This document shows, piece by piece, positions 9,001 to 24,000 of a stretch of DNA of 33,308 bases. The notes below the pieces were generated by a model that saw nothing but the letters and a program-made list of their open reading frames with translations, did not search any database and had not been told where the DNA came from. The DNA comes from Silene noctiflora (taxonomy: Eukaryota > Streptophyta > Magnoliopsida > Caryophyllales > Caryophyllaceae). The DNA is taken from the NCBI GenBank assembly GCA_009801015.1, contig VHZZ01000705.1:133086-166393 (forward strand), given 5' to 3'. Made by a program: the position numbers and the translations under genes. Position 1 is the first letter of the stretch. Each line of letters opens with the position of its first letter.

Positions 9001-12000
9001 ACAACATACTCAAAAGTGCTTGCATCAAGGTCTAAAGCAAATCTGATATACTTTTCTAGTATAATGGCCATGAAACTGAAGTAAGCTTCAGTAACCTGAA
9101 ACAAAAAAAAAAAAAAAATTCAAGAGAATCAAAACACTGGGTTCAATACTCCATGCACACCGGCTACAAGTGATTACCCACTTCCTCCCCTCCCTAGTCC
9201 ACCAACTCCAACAACATTACAAAAAGAACATCAAATAGAAAAACAGGAACAGTGAGAAAATGATTACACAACAAGGCAGTACATTATCTATTCAGTAATG
9301 CACACTATAACATACCATCAAAAAGAAAATTAATCCTGTAAGATCAAAACCAACAATTTTGTACAGGACACACAGAAGAAAAAAGATGGGCATACCTTTC
9401 TATATGATAACATATGTTCAGAAGGAATCGATAATATCATCTTCAGAGTAATATCAAGAGCGTCAGCAAGAGCCCTATCACCGTATAATTCAAACACGCC
9501 AAAATTGACGTAATTCCCGTCAATCGCTGTAATTCACAGACAATACAACATTCAATCAACTAAAAGCACTATAAAACACAGTATAGAGCCAGTCAGCCAA
9601 CAGGCGAGCTGAATAATATAGCTTTAGTGATACTGATCAATGCACATGTGGAAGCAGTGTCCTATATGCCACATATAATGCTCACTATATGCTCCCGGTA
9701 TTTCAAGATTAAGGCACCCCCTAAACAAAAATAGAGCAAAATTACTATCTAGTATCTAGATTACATATTTGATCAAGCTCTTTGTACGAGAATCTAGCTA
9801 CGTACAAGCATTATTGGTTACGACTTACAGGTAAAAAAAACCAAATGTTTCATGAATTTTAACTTCACTAAGAACAACAAGAGTCAGAGAGATGCCTTGT
9901 TATTAGGAAGTAAGAAAATTTCAACCGTGTTGCCTGGAGGTATGGTTGATGAAGAGTATTTCAAAATTCAGTGCATACCTCTTGACAGAACAACAAGGGA
10001 TACCCACACTCCCTTGTATTTGGCAGAGTAGACATCACCTTGACTAGAAATATTGAGAACTCTAGATCCATAGGCCACAAGGACTTTGCTAACTTCCCGG
10101 AAAAGCAGTATCCCCTTGACAGACGATTGATCAAAAGTTAACCGTTGGGATTTATTTAACACCAGCTCTGCAAGTAATTTCAGCAACGGGTTCATCACCT
10201 GCAATTACAATGTACTATGTCATCACAATGAAAAGTGAATAAGATGCATAACAGATTCCTCAAATGTGAAAATTTTAAGTTTACTCCCTGTGAAATTTGA
10301 GAGAACAAGTCCAACAATATTAGTTGTAAAAAATGGCAAATATGAAATAGCGAACCATGTTTAGAGCTGAAGTAGTGAATGTTCAAAGAATCAAATAAAA
10401 CTAAATCACCCCTAGAAGTCTACATTGTTCTTGTTATAGCATGAGGTTGGAAAGGATTCATGGAATTACAATTTCCTTTATCTGGCTCTCTCAGGCCATG
10501 AAATGAATTCATGGTATGTTTGGGAACCTTGAATTGGAATTGAATTCCGTAATTGGAACATTTCAAATGTTTGGGAACCCCTAGAATTTGGAATTGGAAT
10601 TGGACTCAATTCCATAGCAATTCCAACCTAGTTAAAATTTCGGGGTCCCAAATTCCTACCATATAGTAGTCAATTCAAATCCATTTTTTATTTATGATAT
10701 TTTTTCCGCTCGCAAATATTTTCCGTGACGATATTTATTTTTTTCAAATAAAAAAAAAATCGATGACCTGAGCCCATATCGTCCCGTCCAATTCCAATTC
10801 CAAGGTTTTTCCAAACGAATTTTTGGAATTGGATTTTGAATTGAATTCAAATATTTTGCTTTCTACAACTGAAATCATGAAAATGAAATTAATTCTGCAT
10901 TTCCAAACACTGCCTCAATTCCTACCACTTATTCTTTCATATTACTTTGTTACCATGAAAACTCAGCAATGAAAGTCAACTTTTACCGAAGTCTTAACCA
11001 CTATATTCCTACAATCATTCTCTACGCCCCCGAATGTTTCTCCTCCGTTCAGGAACTTTAAACAATAGGCCAATAGCGACACTTTGTGATAGATTCTTAT
11101 TTCCGTCACGACAAGTCTTTTATCAATGGTTATAGTTGATAAGAGCCTCAAGGCTAAAAAAGAAAAAAATCAAAACGTTTTTTTAACCCTAACCCGACCC
11201 GTATAAATCCTTATTTTACAAACCCGAAAGAGACCTGACACGTAATTTACCCGAACCCGAAATGACCGGACCCGTAACTTGTCCGTCTGACTTGTTTGAG
11301 GGGGTCTACATATATCAACCCCAAAAAGGTGTGAAGTAAAGATCACAAGAACTGAATTAAATTTTAAAGTTGGGCTTTGAAGCACTTCCATGGAAAATTT
11401 TCCTAACAAAGTTATTAAGCTAATAGCAAAATAGAAAAATGCTTAAAAAAGAGCACAACCAACACGATTTACAATGTTACTTGAAGGCCAGGTTTAGAGT
11501 GCTATTTAAGACAATGTTGCCCTAAAACAACAGCATACTTACATCCAATCAACAATTCACAAATAAAACATCAATGACCTCAACTACAACAACATTTCTC
11601 AGTGCATCAAGGAGTACCGTGCTCCCACAGTCCTCGGATGGCGGGTAAGAGGGATTAGATGAACACCACTTCACCCCTTTAACAACACTAAGAAACTGTT
11701 TCAGCGACAAATAATCCAAAATGAAATACACCACTATTATCTCAGGGGCTCAAGAACTCCAACAAATGGCAAGGCATGGGGGTTTCCGGTGTACACAGCG
11801 TCACCCGTGTGTTAAAAGCACAAAGAGTCTGTTTTCAAATGACCCTTCATAATGAAAATTGCGTCAAAATTGCATAAAATGATTGGTACTTCACATTATA
11901 AGGAAGCAGAACCAATTTAGCTTCGAATTATTCCATCAGATCCAATACCAAAGAAAATAACTCACTGGATATAAACATGACCCAAAATGAAAAATCTGAA

Positions 12001-15000
12001 ATCAATGAAAGTCACAGCAACTACTTCACAAGTCTATATCCTTGACAAAAGGTCACGGGAAAAGCCAGTACCTCAGGAGCATCAGCCCAAGTCACAATAG
12101 CTCTCAAAAGAAGTGGCATATGTGCTGGATATAACCAATCAAAAAGAAACCCATACGTCCTGCGGCTGATATGAGGTGAAGACAAAAAATGAGCCATTTC
12201 AACTTCAATAAGACATAAACTGAGATTATAACCTCCCTATAGGAAAGCATACTAGTGTAAACATACAACCTGTTAGCAGCCATAGCAATTCCTCTGAGAT
12301 CCCGCATCAATCCCGCTAAAGCACATTTTACGGTATCACTCCGGAAGACATGATCAGAAGTCGACTCAAGGTTGACAAGAACCTAAAGTGAAATTAGGAC
12401 CAATCAAGGCATAAGAAAAGATTACAAGAACGTTGTTGTAAATTTGTAATGGAGAGACAGAATCAAGAATCATAAATGCCTTATACGGATTACTAAGTCA
12501 GTAATTACTTTCTCAGTCAGTAGTTATTTTAATACACTCGCAAAGTAAAAAAAATACTTCTCTCATAATTCCAGAATTTTGGAACATCAATTCCACATTA
12601 GTAACTCCATCATACCTGTACGAATGGATCCATTGCTTGCCTAAACTTAATGATGCTATCTTCCATGAACACCAGCGAGCCAATAATGCAATAGAACTTT
12701 GTCCTCTTACGACATCGATAGTCTTCAAGGAAACGGAAATGCCTCTGATTGACAAAAGAACACCCAACATCCAACATAATTAACACAAATCATAGCAGGA
12801 ATATTGAACAGCCACTAAATTACCTGGCCAAAATATAAGGATCTATCTAACCTAAGTAAGTGTGCACATGGGGTTGGGGTGATGGGGAGATGGTAAGGGC
12901 GAGAGGGGAAAAAAAGAAAAGGAGAGAGGAAGGGGAAGAGAACATTGTAGGATTATGGAGCTGAAGTAGAGGAAATAGGGAAGAGACTTAGCACGACCAT
13001 TACATTGTGGTTTGCTGTAATATACTGAAGAGCCTCCAATTTCAAAAGTAGCTTCGAAGTCATATACCTAGACAATGTTGACATTATATTATATCAGAAC
13101 TGGAGCACTGTACGATAAAATATTTAAATTTCAGATGAAGGTTAGCAGCATAAAGCAACCCTGATGCCAGTTCCAGGAAGAAGGTTAGTGTTTGATCAAG
13201 AACTTCCTCACTCTGCAAATAAGAAAGAACACACGAGATGTGATTTATAGCATGTATTTGCACATATGTGAGTCATGTGACAAACTCTATTACATTTCTA
13301 CTGACACATTCCCTCCCTCCCCACTCCCCATGCTCCCATCACCCACGATAAAAGGTTGATTTGTCTTGATCAATACTGCTGAGTGAATTATGCAGTTTAC
13401 TTGGGAATTTGAATCATACCTCCGAAAAACACTTAAGATTTGTTGCAACCTTTCGAACCATGACATCCAAAACCAAATGATGATCGTGTAGTCCAAGTAG
13501 CTCAGATAATCGAACATATAACTGCTGCAAGGGGAAAAAGGTAAAACAATGCCACAGAAGTTATCATGCAAAACACTTTTTTATTAAGATGATAAACTTT
13601 AAAATGATTTTATTCTCAACGTACGCGTACCTTAGAAGAATGTATAGTCTGGTCACCAATACATGTCTTCCTAAAGGACTGAAAGAAACTCAGAACAGCA
13701 AGTTCGAGCCTCTGCCGGCTAAGCTCACCATATCTCTAACAAATGCAGGCAAGAATTGTACGGAGTAAAATATGTGAGAGAAAGAACTGGTAATGTACAC
13801 TACACAGCAAAATTCATTAAAATTTCCTCTTTTATATAACATAGACTAACTGAAAAATAAAATAAAATAATGGAAGTAAATCAGATGTGCCACAAGGATA
13901 AGCAAAACAATAGGATAATATAATAAACCAGCAATAATATGTTCAATCCACGAAAAGCATTTAATTTAGCAATAAAAAGATACTCCCTCCGTCCCGGTCA
14001 ATAGTTTACAGTTTCCTATTTAAGGTGTATCAGTCAATAATTTACACTTTCCTTTTCTAGTAAACTAGTTTTAAACCCGTGCAGAAAATGCACGGGTCGT
14101 AATAATTAAATGTTCAATGCGGTATATAACAACATATTAATTTTTTTTATGAAAAATATGAGAACATATTATCTGTGGCCTAGAATCGTAATCTGGCCAA
14201 ATTAGAATTGGGTCGATATTCTCACTACTCTAACTCATACGACTATAATATGCGTATGAAACTACTACTCCTTCCGTCTCGGTCACTTTTATCTATTTCT
14301 GTATATTATTCAATTTTTCACCATTAGTATACATCTACTAATATCTAAAATAAGCAGGTAAATATTTTTATAGTTTAAACTTTTTGTTTTCTTCATTGCA
14401 TGTGAATATGTTCTTCTGTTTTTTTTTTAAATACTGAATTCGTTAGATAGGTATTCAAAGAGAAAATCATTTAATCTTTTGTAATTTTTCAATAATCAAT
14501 ATGTTTCACTTAAATCTCCAGAGTTATTAATTTTTACGATTTTTTCCCAAGGGATACGATTTTATTTTTTATATTTTCTATCGATTTTATCAACCCGGAA
14601 ATTTAAACGTCTTCCAATTATTTTTATTTTATGTTTTCCCAAATATAGATCTAGAGAATAAATGATGATTTGTATTTATTATGTTATATTACCAAACAAA
14701 AAATATACAGTTCATATTGTAAATTTTTCTAGTTTATTATTTTATAATTATTTTGAGTTTATGTTTTGTAATTCTATAATTCATGTTTTTTTTTTCTTTT
14801 GTAATTTTCCCATTTTTTGATGTTCACAATTATTTTTAACATATATTTTGTATTGATTATATTGTAACATATGTGTTTGTATAAATTGGTATGTAATTAT
14901 GTATGTATTGATTGTAAAAGGTGTTTAAAAAATTAAATCAGCATTAAACCCATGTTTTCACTGGGGANCACCTACTAATTTTTTTTCTTTTTTTTCCTAA

Positions 15001-18000
15001 AAATTAAGAGCCAATAGAAACTCTCCAAATGACTCGGCTTTTATACTATGTAGATAAACCAACTCATGTGGGTGGGGACCATTACATTTCCTCCTCATTT
15101 CCAGTTGTTTTTTATTTTTTTAATAATTATAAACGCATTCCTCTCTCCTTACCTTAATAATCGTGTATAAAGCAATTGTAAACTTGACCGGGACGGAGGG
15201 AGCAACTAGGAAACACGATGCCATGATTGTACTCAAGTGTTATTTGTGTATAACACAAATATTAATATTCCTTGAATTAACAAAAAAAAAAAAAAAAACT
15301 CACCTCGAGAGCTCAAATTAAACAAAGAGCTAGTTAGGCAGTTAATAATACCTGGACATATGCTCCAGAGTCCATGGCATTTATCAACCGTAAAACGCGG
15401 GCTGATAATTCTGCATCAATAATTTCATTTGGTCCACTGCAAGACGATAAAACAAAGAATGTTCACCAAAATCACTCCTGTTGATGTAAGATTACAGAAG
15501 ATTAATTAGTACCAGAGAGGGGGGAAATGAAATAAGAAAGAATACCTAGAAATGCCCTTAATCCTCAGAATCGCTGCAATAATGTGCACCATCCAAGCAA
15601 GTTTGATCTCTAAAACTCCGATATTGCTAGTAGTCAAATGATCAAGTTGAGTAACGCCTTCCTAGATAACGCAAAAAGAGCAAATATTCAACACTTAGCT
15701 CTAATATTAGAACATGAGCAATTGAGTATAACGCCATGTAATATAAGCTTAAGTATAAAGCTATGTAATACCATATATTCTTGCAGGATGGGGTCCAAAA
15801 CATTCATCAGGTGAGTACTGCAGGTACCATACTGTAACCAAGAAGACATGAAACAGACTACTGGTCAGAGAACAATTGTGGATGGCATCAGCATTGTTTT
15901 AAATATCAACTTCTGCCTAGAACGCAGAATCTGTCACCACAGTCAGGCTCTAGGTTATTGCACACCCAATATAGCAGATATTGCCTCAAAATGCGATTGC
16001 GACAATCTTCAAAAGTATTACGGCCCAAATTTAAAACCATTTGAGTATCAGCATATACGTTTAATTTTATTGGCTGATTCCGGTTCCTGTTAGACAACAA
16101 GACGAGTGTTTCAAAAGATAAACAGAAACAAACAAAACCTGGAATCTGCACAAATGTGGATAGAAGTCAAGTTGATCTTGTATCACGTCAATCTTATCAA
16201 GAGGATTTTCCACAAGGTCATCCGGAAACTCAGTCTGTCAAATAAACACACAATTTCACCAATATAAGCATAAGAGAAGGTTATATTTGGCCAGAAAACA
16301 GAAACTACACAACCGAAATATCGCACCTGTAGGGATTCAAAACGAGAAGAAACAAATCCTTCCAAAATCTTAGGCACAAGCTCATCTAAACGGACAACAC
16401 CAGGGAAATCACCCTTCAAATGTGGTAAAGCCTGTACCATTCTTGACCACAGTCCAAGAAGGTAGTAAACACTGCTGCTCGCCCACTGAAATAGAAATCA
16501 GGCATTCAAATAGTAGCTTTTTCTAATCACTTTCTTCTTCTTTTGGTTTATGTTGTGGGTGTGTCAGTGTGTGGGTGGGGGGACGGGGCGAATAACCTCC
16601 ATGCCGGAATCATCCACAACTATTCATGGAGGTACAATTACCTTCCAAGACTTTAAGGACTTAAGTGTGAAATCTGATACTAGGCATATCCATGCATTGT
16701 AGCCTTCCATGCTCATCATCTCTGACATCTGTCATAAAAATATTGGAAGCTTAGCTTCATAAAGACTAAAGTATGATTGGGCCACCACGCTTTGAGTCCA
16801 TCATCTCGTTGACATTAGTACATGTGAAAAAAATTGTAAAATAGAAACAGAGAGTTCAATGATATCAGCACGTTGTTGCATCTGAGTGTGCATCACAAGT
16901 TAACCTACTGATGTTGTAGCTACACCCATTTCCAATGTTTTCTTCAATTAACATTTAGCAATCGGCTACATACTTTAGTGATCATTCATTTTTCAACTTA
17001 GAAAAAAAAAAGGATACAGAAGCAGTCTAAGAAAGCCTGCAAAAAAATTACAAAATACATCTATGAAACTATCACAAACTGCCCAACCAAGTAGAGAACG
17101 AATGCCAGAAAACCTATCCAATCATATTTGCAGATAACTAGATTTACCAGTAATTTCCATATTTCCAATGGAGCCACAGACTCATTACTCTTTGGTTATG
17201 GATTATAATGGAATAAATCAAAATGGCTCCCTAAAGTGGCTGCGCTTCTTTCTTTTGTGAAGTAGCAGTCCTTCGATGCAGTTCTCGACGCAATTATTTT
17301 TATCTTGGGTCATTCGGAAACAGCCTCTTTGTGTTGCTAACACAAGGGTAAGGCTGCGTCATCCGACCCCCTCTACCCCGCAATTTGCGGGAGCCATTGA
17401 GGCACTGGGGTAATGTTTTTGTTGTTGTTGTAGTTGTATAACTAGATTTACCAGTAAACCAATATTAGCCTATGACAAGGAAGGCAAGAAGAAAAGAGTT
17501 AGGTGTACACATTTGGACAATGAACCAATATTATATCCTGGCACTTGGATGGAAATGTGTCATCTTATATTTGATAATATTGCTTCTACACGTGAAGAGT
17601 TCATCTTTTTTTCTTTAAGTTCTAGTATAATTGGAGTCAAGTTCTCCACTTGGATCGATGCTTGAATTTTCTTCTTTTATAGATTAATGATTGTAACTTG
17701 AGAGCATATATAGTTACAAATATCCCCTCAAATGTGGTAAAATTCAGTCGCCTCATAGTTTATTCATGCTTGATTTCTCTCGCTATTCGCTAACTGCAAC
17801 CAATATCGCCTCGTATGCGGTAAAATTCCGTCGCATGATCAGTCTCATATTTTACGAAACAGCCGTGATTCTATGTCGCACCCTTGATCTAGTATCATGC
17901 TCGAGAGCATGATTACTTTTCTATATGGATGTCATCCCAACCGGTCTTATTTTTTATATGGGCTTCATGCCCTCATCGGAGTAAAATCATAGTAATTTAT

Positions 18001-21000
18001 TTCATAATGATTTTTACATGACCACTTATAAAAGCTTTTCTTTCATATCTAATATCTCACGACACTCAGCCATGTATATAGAGATTCAAAACAACAATTT
18101 GTTGTCAGTTCACAATTCGAAAGGTTCCATCATAAACTCATAAAGCGTTCCAGAGTCATCTTTCTAGCCAGTATTAAACCAAGTTTCACTTTACCTTAGT
18201 TTAGCTGCTGTATTCCCTTGTTTGGTGACTAAACCGATCAAAGGTTCAACTGAGCATCAATTTTTTGCGATTTAGAAGCCAATCAAAAGAGATTTTATTT
18301 TCTTCTAGTAGCATAGTTTTCAAATCTGACCAAGCTTGAACACTCTCTACGGTGACTCGCTGACCAGGTAACAGCTAAAAACTAAAACATAGATTAATAT
18401 TCAGATAAAGAAATATATACCTGGTAATGGATTTTGAAACGACTAAGGAGACGGCAAAATTCGTGGTAGTTATCATGATCATTAAGACCTGTGCCAATAG
18501 CAGTAGTAATGTCGGATTTCAGTACAACTAGATTGATGTCAGTATAGCTAGCTCGGCAAATTTAAATTTATATTTATGGACCAATAAGGAGATGCATATT
18601 AAAATCCCATAATCCATCTAGCAGACTATTCCAGAAATGCTATCCCACATACACAAGACTTTGACTTTTAACTTCCAGCAAAAAGCAATTAGGGGTATTT
18701 AGAAAAACACTGAAAATGCAGTGACATGTTCTCCATGTTCTTTCTATATACTTGTAGCGTATGTGATAGTTAAAGTTTCCAAAGAATCTGCTCTGAATCA
18801 AACCAGTTTAATTTCCACAATACCTATCTCTAAGTGTAAAGTTCTAGAATCCCTCAGTCCAATTCATTTCAGTGCTTGAACGACGAAAAAATTATGGAAA
18901 ACCTTGATTTTACTAGGCGCAAGGCGAATCAAGGCAACAACTCAATAAGGACTCGTAATGATGAGGCGTATAGTGCACACTACATAAATATGAGATGCAC
19001 TGCTTTGACAAACAAATTTGTATCTTCAAACTATATCTTGTGCAATGATACTCTCTTCTGGATTTTTTAGGAGGGTTAACATGTAAAGGTGTTATCTTGT
19101 GCAATGATCCTCTCTTCTGGATTTTTTAGGAGGGTTAACATGTAAAGGAGTTAAATTACTCGGGAAGAAGCATATGAATAACGAGCAAAAAGGAAAAAAA
19201 ATATGGATATTGCATAGTAGTGGACCCGACCTAATTACACCTAACTACTACCTAAGGTGCACCAAAGCATTTTGGTGACTACCTCACTGAGCAGGAACAG
19301 AGTATAGAAAAAAGGTTTAATCATATTGTAAGACTAGTGGGTTGCCCGTGCGTTGCACGGATTCTAAAATAATTGACTAAATGTATGATATGTAAGGATT
19401 CTTTAGCCTTTATTATGTAAAGGGGACTCTCCAACAATTTTAATGCTTTAGAATTTGATTAACAATCATCATTGTTTCAACATGTGATTTTATTAGCTAA
19501 ACTAATTGACACTTGGATAATACATTTTTTACATTTTTTACATAGTAGTTTTGAGAGGTTTAACTGGTAAAACAAATCAAAAATGACAATTCATTTAGAT
19601 TTTAACTCACTTAATATTGAATGCATTACATACAATATAAACACGTCTTTTCTCTTTTGATCTTTGTATCTAAAGTATGCTAAATGATTAATATAGATGT
19701 TGTGCACCCTAAGTTTCTTAGATCTCTTCTTTTTGGACCTCTCCTCCCCACCTCAACCACGTGTTTGATGTCCTCCGTTATTGTCCATGACTCTTGAAAC
19801 GTTTTTTACAATGTGTTTAATTTATGCTTTTTTTTTCATCATCATAATATTCTTGTTACTCAGTTTCCCTTTCCTTTTAACCCTATTCTAAAGGTCTCAG
19901 TNCTCCTTTCAAAAAATTTCTTTAGGCCTCTCTTATTTTAAATAGCGCTTTCACCTAACCTTTAGACCTGCCAAAAAGAATGGGCCGCACAAAATAACTC
20001 GACTCGAACCGTACCCGCATTTGTATTGAGGACCGAAATAATCTACCCTGAAACCCATATTGACCTGACACTATTTAACCCGACACAAATGTAAATTTCT
20101 TTATCTCCAAATAACTTGAAAACCACTTATCCGAAAATTACCCGAACCCGAAATGACCCGAGTCGACGCGGCACATCCGGAATTCTTGAAACCCCAAACA
20201 ACCTGAACCCAAATTGACCTGACCCATACCTGTTTCAATTCACACTTAAGATGAAAATGGCTTTAAATTCATTTTAATCTTTTCATGTTTGGAATATGTT
20301 GATACCAATTTTCATAGCACGCACGAATTANNNNNNNNNNNNNNNNNNNNNNNNNNNNNNNNNNNNNNNNNNNNNNNNNNNNNNNNNNNNNNNNNNNNNN
20401 NNNNNNNNNNNNNNNNNNNNNNNNNNNNNNNNNNNNNNNNNNNNNNNNNNNNNNNNNNNNNNNNNNNNNNNNNNNNNNNNNNNTTTCATGTTTGGAATAT
20501 GTTGATACCAATTTTCATAGCACGCACGAATTACTATTGTAAAGTTATATATACAAAACTAACCTGAATTTTTTAAATGACGTTTTTATATTTATAAACT
20601 ATTTTTATAATATGCAGCTAAATAGTCTTATAAAATTACAATAATATATTGAATATTACTAATTTTGTTACATGAGCTTTCACTAACTTATCGTAAAAAT
20701 ACATATGGGTCAGTATGTTAAATCTCTTATTGTTAAGACCTCCTAATTTAACCTCTGGCTCGTATAACCCCCTAACCCCCCTCTTTTTCTGCTACTTAAA
20801 ATTTAATAAGTCTACTGCTGAAATCTATTAACCTTGTTACAATAACGCTATCTGATATCTTAAATCTACCATTACCGTTTGTCAAATAAGGTCATATATA
20901 CTCCTTTCCAGGGTTTTAAATAGCGGTATCGGTCGCGATCGCGGTAACGGAGTCGCGGAATCGTCCCCGACTCCGTCATCGTGTTCTGAATCGTTGTTAT

Positions 21001-24000
21001 CTCGGTAATATTTATTTTACAAACTTTTGTAGATATTTCATCATCTATTGACTATTTCATATAAAGTTAAGAGTAATTCTACTTAGGATAATTAATTTGG
21101 CCAATGTTAAACAGTTTCTAAGAGTTTTTCATTAAAAAACTTGGCCGGTACAAGTTATAACTCGTTCATATCGGGTTCATCGCGAGCTGTATCGGGCCGA
21201 GTTGACCGATACACGTTATAAATCGGTCGTCTCGGCCGATACTTTCTTGTTTTCAATTTACCCGATACATCTCGGGATATCTCGTATCGCCGGCTTCCGA
21301 TACTGATATATCTCGGGCGATACGATACGTCTCGGCCGATATTTAAAACCATGCTCCTTTCACCTTGAATCCTTACATCCCAAGTTATCCCAAGTTTTTA
21401 GTTCATTCTTAACTAATTGTTGACTTTCCTGAATATATAGTACTCGATACTAAATAAAAAATTACTCCTTCCTTTAAATCCACTCTTCCCCTATTACTTT
21501 CCGATCCATTCAAATCCACTCTTTCCCCTTTCCTTTTTCACAAACTCTCATTTAAGATGGAAATTAAGATATCACTTGCATAGATATGACAAAAACAGAA
21601 TGCTTAGATATTAGTAAAAGACTCGTCTTATATATGTAAGTGTTATGCTATTTGACCCATTTTATCTTAAAACGAATTTATCTGTCTGAAGAGAGAGTTA
21701 TAATTCATTCTTAGGGCATGATTGTCCTCGATGATTTTGTTTATTTAACAAAACATATAATAATTTAGTGAGAGACCGTCTCTCCAAAGTTTTAGCGTTA
21801 CCAAAATGTCATTGTCATGGCCTACTACCATGTATTTGTACTATTTCATATTTAATTCTACTTTACTCCAATATCATGTATTTATACTAATTTTTAATTT
21901 TACCTTTAAACTTTGTGCAAAGAATAAAGTGGAAGAGTGGATTTGAAGGTAGGGAGTAATAAAATATTATAATAATTCTATGTTAGTACTCCCTCAATCT
22001 TTGTTTTTTTTTTTTCAGTTCGTTCAAAACTAATTGTTAACTTTCCTAAATATATACTACTACATACTAAATAAAAAGGATAAATACTAATAAGGTATAT
22101 TTAAGTAATCCCTCTGTCCTATTCATATAAGTCCGGTTGAATTTGAGTTTTAACGTCGAGTAATTAAAATGTAAATTATAAACTTTAAAAATTTCGGAAA
22201 AATACACATAAACTCAGTTAAGTTAATTTAATATGGTTGCACAATACAATTGTATTATAGGAGGTATAATCCTATTTGTAGTTTGATGGAACGAGTAGTG
22301 GTTAAACATGAAGAGATAATATGAGATATTTAGCTAATTTGTTGCTAAATGGAATAAAGGACAATAAAAAAGGATAACTATAATACAGTTTTTAAAAGAT
22401 CAAATTTTTAAAGAACAAAGTGAGTAAATTTATGAATATTGTTCTTCCTTTACGTCTTCTAAACACTGATCCTTAAGTTTTATCTTCTATTAGCTTTTAA
22501 AGTTTTCTATTGTTGTCTAACTATCAGAGTATAAAGGCTTCTAAGTGAAATACTACTCTTAGCAAATTCATAAAAAGTTCGGTATTTTCATGCAACAGTA
22601 GAACACCCATCAACCAATTGAGTGAAATACTCTAACTTAAAAAAAAAATTGATTTAATAAAGTTGCTAATAATTTTTAATAAATTGATTTAAAAAATACA
22701 AAAAGTAGTACTCACACCAAAAATTACATGGATAAGGTGAATGAACTCAATCCAACACAATCCTTTTATAATATGCATCTCATATCAGTGCAATGTTCCA
22801 AATTATTTGGAATGAATGCAGTAATAATGTTCGTGATCAATATAAATTTAACATCATCTTCTTATTTTAAAACATGACATAATATCACTTTGAACTTTTC
22901 GTCGTATCGTTTATTAGGGGTTTCATTTCAGTGAAGAGAAAGAAAAAAAATAGACTACTTCTAAATGATAGTCATCAAATAAATCCCATGTGAGTTGAAT
23001 GTATTATTTCGTATAAGAGCACTAATTTTAAAGATCAATTAATATTACAATTTTGAATAGAACTTGAAGAACCTAGTATATCTTAATATTAATATATTGA
23101 TTTAATAATTAATTAATTAATTACAATTTTGAATAGAATTGGAAGAGCCTAATTAAATAATATATGTTAATACTAATATATTGGTTTAATAATTTAGGTA
23201 GTTTTAAAAAGTTGAAGACTACCACGTCGCTCGAAAAAAGCCTCAAATATATATTTATATATTATATTATATTATATTGATTGATTATAACTACGAGTAC
23301 TAGAACAGAACCAAAAAAACACGGATCTACATAAAACAAACAAACAAAACAATAAGAAGATAGCCTTAGTTTATAATCAAACTCACCTCTCCCTTTCTCC
23401 AAAATGTCCTTAGTTCCCATCATCAATGAATTGACGAATTGCATACGTGAGACGTTGCTTGTAAACAAAGATCTTCTAACGGAAACCAGCAGCGTCAGAC
23501 ATTCCAGGGACTTGAAAACACAAAATTTCAGTTATTCAGGTCGGATAAAACAGAAGAGTCTTCTATTTGCATTAGATTTATGAATAGGATATATGAATCC
23601 TCAACTTTATTGTAAGATAAATCCTCGACTATAATAAAATACTTACCAAAATAAGTATAGAGAGACCTCATTTCAAATAGACAAACAGGGTATATGATTG
23701 AGATAGCAGATGCACATCTGGACCAAGTTACCAGAAAGCATCCCTTTATAAAATCTCCTCACCCCATGTTACACGACTAAAAAGGAATCATACATAAAAA
23801 GATGGGCATATGACTATCAGACATTTCGAGGTTTTTTTGTATTGACACGCTATCTGCAGGCATACAGATTTGTTGGCAAACGCTTGCCAAAAGCGACAAC
23901 CAAATTGCTGACATCTATTTTTTCTAATCAGGAACACGAACGAAAACTAGCATTTTTCAGTAGCTCAACAGATGGCTACTAAAAAATAAATAAATAATCG

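Noticed and set aside
15848-16093. plus-strand 81-codon frame
   Set aside because: It lies in the intron between exportin exons 11 and 12, has no recognisable domain and is opposite to the gene.
20269-20567. open frames spanning the N gap
   Set aside because: They consist mostly of unknown bases.
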